From assembly GCF_001280005.1 (NCBI RefSeq), contig NZ_LGDW01000028.1:62001-126000 (forward strand): a stretch of DNA of 64,000 bases, in the 5' to 3' direction. The notes beneath the pieces were generated by a model. The model saw only the letters and a program-made list of their open reading frames with translations, was not told where the DNA came from and did not search any database. The translations under genes and the position numbers were made by a program. The DNA is from Streptomyces sp. NRRL WC-3618 (GTDB lineage: Bacteria > Actinomycetota > Actinomycetes > Streptomycetales > Streptomycetaceae). Positions 59,728-64,000 of the stretch are shown in pieces (positions within the stretch are counted from its first letter, which is position 1; each line of letters opens with the position of its first letter).

Positions 59728-60954
59728 CTAGTCGGTGAGGACAGCCTCGTGCACCAGTCGTTTGAGGTCCTGCCAGTAGGGCCGACTGGCCCTCTGCCGT
59801 ACCTGGGTCATGAACTGCACCGTCAGATCACGGCTCGGGTCGACCCAGAACGTCGTCGTCGCCACCCCGCTCCAGCCGTATGTGCCGAGGCCGGCCGGGG
59901 CGAGGGTGCGGTCCGGGTCGATCACCACCGAGACCCCGAGGCCGAAACCGACGCCCGCGTTGCCGGGTTCGTCATGCGGGCGGGCGCCGAAGGTGCGCAG
60001 GTCGGCGCCGCCGGGCAGGTGGTTGGAGGTCATCAGGGCCACGGTCTCGGCCGACAGGACGCGGACGCCGTCGAGTTCGCCGCCCCGGCGCAGCATCTCC
60101 ATGAACCGGTGGTAGTCGTGGGCGCTGGCGACCACACCGCCGCTGCCGGACAGGAACCGGGGCCGGCCCTTCAGCGGCAGGCCGAGGGTCGGCTCGATGC
60201 CGCCGTCCTCGGTCTCACCGTACAACTCGGCCAGCCGGCCCGCCTGTTCGGCGTTCACACAGAATCCGGCGTCCGTCATACGGAGCGGGCGGAAGACGCG
60301 GTCGGCGACGAACTCGTCCAGCGGCTGCCCGGAAGCCACCTCGAGGACCCGGCCGAGGACGTTCGTGGCGACCGAGTAGTTCCACTGGGTGCCCGGCTCG
60401 TACTGGAGCGGCAGACTCGCGTACACCGCGCACGTCTCGGCCAGGGTCGAGCCCGGCACCACCGAGGACTCCAGGTTGGCGGCGCGATACAGGGCGTCCA
60501 CGGGGTGCGAGTGGTAGAAGGCGAACGTGAGGCCCGCCGTATGGGTCAACAGATGCCGGATCAGGAGGGGTTGGGCGGGCCGGGTGACGAGGTCGTCACC
60601 GGAACCGCTCACATACACCCTCGGCTCGGCGAACTCGGGCAGGAAGCGGGACACGGGGTCCGTGAGCGCGATCCGGCCCTCCTCCATCAGGGTGAGCGCG
60701 GCGACCGAGGTGACCGGTTTGCTCATGGAGTAGATCCGCCACAGCGTGTCGGGCTCGACCGGAAGTCCAGCGGCCCGGTCCCGCCGGCCGTACGTGGTGA
60801 GGTGTGCGACGCGGCCGGCGCGGGCCACGGACACGAGGAAGCCGGGGAGGCGTCCTTCGTCCACCACGTGGGCGAAGTGCTGGTCAAGGCGGTCCAGCGC
60901 CTTGGCGTCCAGTCCCACCTCGCTCGGCTCGGCCTCTTGTCGCAGCTGTGCCAT
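59728..60954 (-). CDS. Serine beta-lactamase-fold hydrolase (class C/esterase type)
   Basis: 408 aa, no signal peptide. The SxxK nucleophile motif is YSMSKPVTS, the YxN-type motif is in WNYSVATNVLG, and GTYGWSGVATTTFW supplies the third element. HLLTHTAGLTFAFYHSHPVD is the usual landmark of the family. Cytoplasmic members are mostly esterases or peptidases acting on small substrates, not antibiotic-resistance enzymes. The substrate is unknown. It is convergent with the lysine operon and downstream, on the same strand, of the MFS exporter. Confidence 0.92.
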   Translation of the reverse strand: MAQLRQEAEPSEVGLDAKALDRLDQHFAHVVDEGRLPGFLVSVARAGRVAHLTTYGRRDRAAGLPVEPDTLWRIYSMSKPVTSVAALTLMEEGRIALTDPVSRFLPEFAEPRVYVSGSGDDLVTRPAQPLLIRHLLTHTAGLTFAFYHSHPVDALYRAANLESSVVPGSTLAETCAVYASLPLQYEPGTQWNYSVATNVLGRVLEVASGQPLDEFVADRVFRPLRMTDAGFCVNAEQAGRLAELYGETEDGGIEPTLGLPLKGRPRFLSGSGGVVASAHDYHRFMEMLRRGGELDGVRVLSAETVALMTSNHLPGGADLRTFGARPHDEPGNAGVGFGLGVSVVIDPDRTLAPAGLGTYGWSGVATTTFWVDPSRDLTVQFMTQVRQRASRPYWQDLKRLVHEAVLTD

Positions 60955-61008
60955 CGTTCCCCTCCGGTCGCTTGAAGTGCCGTCCTGTCATACCCCGAAA
61001 GGATCACC

Positions 61009-62406
61009 TCAGGCATTGGACCCCCCATGGTGACGCAGGGATCCGGCAGGCGTCGCCATTCCGTCGTCCGTGACCGGCAGTTTCCGGGCGGCGAGTACGC
61101 CGACGAGGGCCGCTCCCGCGAGTACGGGCAGAGCAGTCCGCGGTCCGTCGGTGACGGCGGCGAGAGCGGCCGTCGTGGCCACCCCGAGGACCGGGCCGAC
61201 GTTCATCGCGGTCTGCTGCAACCCGCCCGCCACGCCCGCGGACCCGGCCGGGACCTGCCGTACGACCACCGCCGTCGCGGTCACCATCACGGTGGCGAAA
61301 CCCGCTCCGAGCAGCATAAACCCACCGCCGACCGGCACAACCCCCGCCGCCCGGAACAGCACGGACACCCCCAGCGCGAGCATGACCAGACCGGCCACGG
61401 TCGTACGCCGGGCCCCGTACCGCCGCTGCAGTACGGCGACCAACGGCGCTCCCAGCACCATCGCCGCGCCGCCCGGCAGCGCGGCCAGACTCGTCCGCAG
61501 CGGGTCCATACCGAGCTCGTCCTGGAGTACGTAACTGGCCACGAAGAGTGTGCCGAACATCGCAGCCGAAGCGGCCACGAGAAGGCCCAGCGCGGCGCCC
61601 ACGACCCCGGATCCGAGCACGTCGTACGGCAGAAGAGGGTCGGCCGTACGCTGTTCATGGCGTACGAGAACGAGGCCCGCGCCCGTCGCCGTGAGCAGCG
61701 CCAGCGCGGCCGACGGGCTCCAGCCGTCCTCCGGGACGCCGACGAGCGTGTACACGAGGCAGGCGAGGGAGACCGCGAGCAGGGCGGCACCGGGGAGGTC
61801 GAGCCGCCCGTGGCCGGCCTCTGACGAGGGACGCGTGTCAGGGGCACGGACGACCGACGCCAGTACGCCCAGTACCAGCGCCGGTACGACATTGAGGAAG
61901 AACACCGCCCGCCAGCCCAGCTGGGTCACCAGCACGCCGCCCACCAGCGGACCGGCCGCCGCGGCCACCCCGATCGCACTGGTCCGCAGGGCGATCGGCA
62001 TCGCCAGCCGGTCGGGCGGGTACGCCGCGCGCAGCATCCCGAGCGTCGCGGGTTGCAGCAGCGCGCCGAAGACCCCCTGGACGGCCCGCAGCGCGATCAC
62101 CCAGCCCACCCCGGACGCGAACCCGATGCCCGCCGACGCGGCCCCGAACCCCGACATCCCGATGGCGAACAGCCGTTGATGCCCGTACCGGTCCCCGAGC
62201 CGCCCGGCGAACACGAGCAGACTCGCCACCGCGATGAGATACGCGGTGCTCGTCCACTGGACCTCGGCGAAGGAGGCGTGCAGATCCCGTTGCAGGGTCG
62301 GCTGCGCGATGGTCAGCACGGTGCCGTCGAGAGCGACGACCACCGCCCCGATCACACTGCACGCGAGAGCACTGCGCCTGGACCCCCGGTGCTGATGCGC
62401 GCTCAC
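61009..62406 (-). CDS. DHA2-family MFS drug exporter (14 TMS)
   Basis: 465 aa. Fourteen hydrophobic segments; motif A is FAGRLGDRYGHQRLFAIGMS, motif C region RTSAIGVAAAAGPLVGGVLV, and the first helix has VVALDGTVLTIAQPTLQRDL, characteristic of DHA2 transporters. It probably pumps out a hydrophobic toxic compound using the proton gradient. It overlaps the end of the TetR gene by 4 bp and is transcribed from the TetR-operator promoter, so it should be induced by the compound it exports. Confidence 0.93.
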   Translation of the reverse strand: MSAHQHRGSRRSALACSVIGAVVVALDGTVLTIAQPTLQRDLHASFAEVQWTSTAYLIAVASLLVFAGRLGDRYGHQRLFAIGMSGFGAASAGIGFASGVGWVIALRAVQGVFGALLQPATLGMLRAAYPPDRLAMPIALRTSAIGVAAAAGPLVGGVLVTQLGWRAVFFLNVVPALVLGVLASVVRAPDTRPSSEAGHGRLDLPGAALLAVSLACLVYTLVGVPEDGWSPSAALALLTATGAGLVLVRHEQRTADPLLPYDVLGSGVVGAALGLLVAASAAMFGTLFVASYVLQDELGMDPLRTSLAALPGGAAMVLGAPLVAVLQRRYGARRTTVAGLVMLALGVSVLFRAAGVVPVGGGFMLLGAGFATVMVTATAVVVRQVPAGSAGVAGGLQQTAMNVGPVLGVATTAALAAVTDGPRTALPVLAGAALVGVLAARKLPVTDDGMATPAGSLRHHGGSNA

Positions 62407-62981
62407 CGTCCCTCCGGCCCGAGGTGCGCGTCGAGGGCCGTACGCAACAGGGGAGCGAAGTCGTCGGCGCCCGTGGCGAGTTGGAGGCTTCCCCAGGACC
62501 AGAGCTGGGCGATGCCGTAGAGGTTCGCCAGCAGGGACCCGGCGAGGAGCCGGGCGTCGGCGTCCGGCCGGGCCCGCCCGACGAGATCCACCAGCAGCGC
62601 GAAGACGGGCAGACTGGCGTCCCGCAGCCCCAACGTGTTGCTCTCCAACAGGTCATGACGGAACATCAGCTCGTGCATGCCCCGGTTGGTGAGCGCGAAG
62701 TCGAGATACTCGCGCCCGAGGATGCCGATCTGCTCCCGGGGTCCCGTCGCGGTGCGCCCGCTGTCCTCGATCGCCTGTGAACCTCTGGCCGCCAGCTCGG
62801 TGAAGCCACGGCGGGCGATGGCGGACAGCAGCTCCAGATGGGTCGGAAAGTAGCGGCGAGGGGCGCCGTGCGAGACGCCGGCCCGGCGGGCGATCTCCCG
62901 GAGGCTGAGCGCGTGGACGCCTTCCGAGGTCACCAGGTCGACGCCGACATCGATGAGGCGGGTACGCAGAGAGTCACTCAT
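62403..62981 (-). CDS. TetR-family transcriptional regulator
   Basis: 192 aa from the ATG at 62981; a GTG two codons upstream is also possible. The N-terminal HTH is TSEGVHALSLREIARRAGVS followed by HGAPRRYFPTHLELLSAIAR, and the C-terminal part is a helical ligand domain with FALTNRGMHELMFRHDLLES. It represses itself and the co-transcribed MFS exporter through the twin palindrome that touches its start codon. No ribosome site is visible, as expected for a leaderless transcript. Confidence 0.93.
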   Translation of the reverse strand: MSDSLRTRLIDVGVDLVTSEGVHALSLREIARRAGVSHGAPRRYFPTHLELLSAIARRGFTELAARGSQAIEDSGRTATGPREQIGILGREYLDFALTNRGMHELMFRHDLLESNTLGLRDASLPVFALLVDLVGRARPDADARLLAGSLLANLYGIAQLWSWGSLQLATGADDFAPLLRTALDAHLGPEGR

Positions 62982-63017
62982 AGACACTGTCTACCAGGGG
63001 TTGGTAGACAGTGTCTA
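62981..63017. promoter_or_regulatory. Twin TetR operator overlapping the regulator start
   Basis: TAGACACTGTCTACCA (62981-62996) and TGGTAGACAGTGTCTA (63002-63017) are perfect 16-bp inverted copies with a 5-bp spacer. Each arm itself contains the palindrome TAGACA-N-TGTCTA, so two TetR dimers could bind side by side. Confidence 0.92.
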
Positions 63018-63180
63018 CTGAATTCTGCGGGCTCGCTCGTGACGTCTCCAACTGCCCGAAAATAGAGAGCGGTTGGGGTGCCGGTGAAGGACTATGAGAC
63101 CCGGAAGGGGGCAACCGCACCCGGAACTGATCCACCCGCGCGCATCGCCACGGCGATGCCGGAGGATGAGGGATGTCTGA

Positions 63181-64000
63181 GTGAATCTTCGAAGAACTAT
63201 CGCCGTCCTGTTAGGCGTGGCGCTGTCCGTTCTCGGGCTCGTGACGCCGGCCGGCGCACAGTCGATCACGACCGGCGCCTCGACCGCCTACCAGATCAAC
63301 GCCCGCCACGACGGCAGCCTCGTCGACACCGCTGTGGGCGCGCCGCCGCTCAGCCGGAAGTGGTCCCGCGACCTGGGCGGGAACGTCTCCTACCCGATCG
63401 TGGCCGGCGGGCGCGTCTTCGCCACCGCTTCCTCGCCGGACGGGTACGGAACCGTCCTCTACGCCATGGACGCGGCCACGGGACAGAACGCCTGGGCGCC
63501 CGTGGACCTCGGTGGCACCTACTGGTGGTCCGCCCTCGCCTACGGGGGCGGCCGGCTCTATGCCCAGAACTACGACGGCGTGCTGACCGCGTTCAACCCG
63601 GCCAACGGGAAGAAGACCTGGAGCGTCTCGCTGCCCGGGCAGTACTCCTTCACCTCCCCGCCCACTTTCGCCGACGGCGTGGTGTACACGGGTGGCGCCG
63701 GCTCGGGCGGCACCTTGTACGCGGTGAACGCGGCCAGCGGTGCGGTGCTCTGGACCCGGCCTGTCGCGAACGGGGACAACAGCTCGCCTGCCGTCACGGC
63801 GGGCGGGGTGTACGTCTCGTACGCCTGCGAGCAGACGTATGCCTTCGCCCCCAAGTCGGGCGACCCGCTGTGGCGCCACCAGACGGACTGCTCCGGCGGC
63901 GGGGGTCGCACCCCGGTTCTCGCCGACGGCGGTGTCTGGGTCCGTGACGACGCCGGGATGGTCCCCACGGTCCTCAACGCCGCCGACGGGAAGGTCCGGG
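63181..64000 (+). CDS. Secreted PQQ-like beta-propeller repeat protein, C-terminal part outside window
   Basis: At least 273 aa from a GTG at 63181, with GAGGG about eight bases upstream. A signal peptide (NLRRTIAVLLGVALSVLGLV, ending PAGAQS) is followed by repeated blades with the PQQ-repeat pattern: VLYAMDAATGQNAWAPVDLG, RLYAQNYDGVLTAFNPANGK with KTWSVSL, LYAVNAASGAVLWTRPVANG and TYAFAPKSGDPLWRHQTD. It lacks obvious quinone-dehydrogenase active-site residues in the visible part, so binding or structural roles are as likely as oxidation. Its promoter lies beyond the TetR operator, which could also affect it. Confidence 0.88.
   Translation, partial: MNLRRTIAVLLGVALSVLGLVTPAGAQSITTGASTAYQINARHDGSLVDTAVGAPPLSRKWSRDLGGNVSYPIVAGGRVFATASSPDGYGTVLYAMDAATGQNAWAPVDLGGTYWWSALAYGGGRLYAQNYDGVLTAFNPANGKKTWSVSLPGQYSFTSPPTFADGVVYTGGAGSGGTLYAVNAASGAVLWTRPVANGDNSSPAVTAGGVYVSYACEQTYAFAPKSGDPLWRHQTDCSGGGGRTPVLADGGVWVRDDAGMVPTVLNAADGKVR

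Noticed and set aside
59728-60954. Serine beta-lactamase-fold gene, considered as an antibiotic-resistance enzyme.
   Set aside because: No export signal and the sequence style matches cytoplasmic esterase/peptidase members of the class C-like family.

Overview
The window is high-GC, densely coded actinobacterial DNA that looks like a Streptomyces chromosome. The evidence is the strong third-position GC bias, frequent GTG/TTG starts and ATGA/GTGA stop-start overlaps, Tat and lipoprotein export signals, a CebR operator, a chitosanase operator, Hrd-type sigma and ROK families, and dispersed Streptomyces-type GC-rich intergenic repeats. Nothing looks like a prophage, integrative element, insertion sequence or CRISPR array. 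One tRNA gene (Leu, anticodon GAG) is present.

Layout. 1-16 kb is largely secreted polysaccharide degradation: a CBM2 protein cut by the window edge, a GH6 cellobiohydrolase, a GH75 chitosanase, a jelly-roll polysaccharide-lyase-like protein and a GH33 sialidase. Interspersed are a PhyH dioxygenase, a methyltransferase, a short-chain dehydrogenase, an aldo/keto reductase, an acyl-CoA ligase, a LysR/SBF-symporter pair and a MarR regulator. 16-20 kb holds fdhD, an oxalate/formate-type MFS with its small partner protein, and a KAS III-like enzyme. 20-34 kb is a coherent sugar locus: ROK regulator, three-part ABC importer, Gfo/Idh/MocA oxidoreductase, three TIM-barrel isomerase/epimerase-like proteins (one EboE-like, one exported), a secreted glucose/sorbosone-dehydrogenase-like protein and a secreted ThuA-DUF1080 protein. 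I read it as oxidation-based (3-keto-sugar type) glycoside catabolism. It ends in a frameshifted GntR remnant and the tRNA.

34-46 kb: soluble transhydrogenase, a YhgE/Pip-like membrane protein, a group 2 sigma factor, an SCO5389-like protein with a ParA/CooC-like ATPase, an acetyltransferase, and an opine/peptide-type ABC binding protein, fused permease and MFS exporter. Two 15-bp sequences here fit the Zur (zinc) box, so this may be a zinc-limitation island. The ABC system has no ATPase gene beside it.

46-55 kb holds galU, a seven-copy 40-bp tandem array, and the most interesting locus: CDP-alcohol phosphatidyltransferase, MDR dehydrogenase, a PTPS homologue lacking its catalytic Cys and one zinc His, a glycosyltransferase, a methyltransferase, a flippase-like membrane protein, a creatininase-family amidohydrolase and a GTP cyclohydrolase II homologue carrying Met where the catalytic Tyr should be. 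Together they suggest a pathway that stops GTP cyclohydrolysis at the formamidopyrimidine, removes the formyl group with a second enzyme, and builds an unknown glycosylated, methylated, possibly membrane-linked product.

55-60 kb is a tightly coupled operon of ornithine-cyclodeaminase/mu-crystallin, FAD amine oxidase and two saccharopine-dehydrogenase-like enzymes, best read as lysine/saccharopine/pipecolate metabolism. 60-64 kb holds a beta-lactamase-fold hydrolase, a TetR-controlled DHA2 exporter with a twin-palindrome operator, and a secreted beta-propeller protein running off the end. All functions are inferred by reading the sequence; no database search was run.
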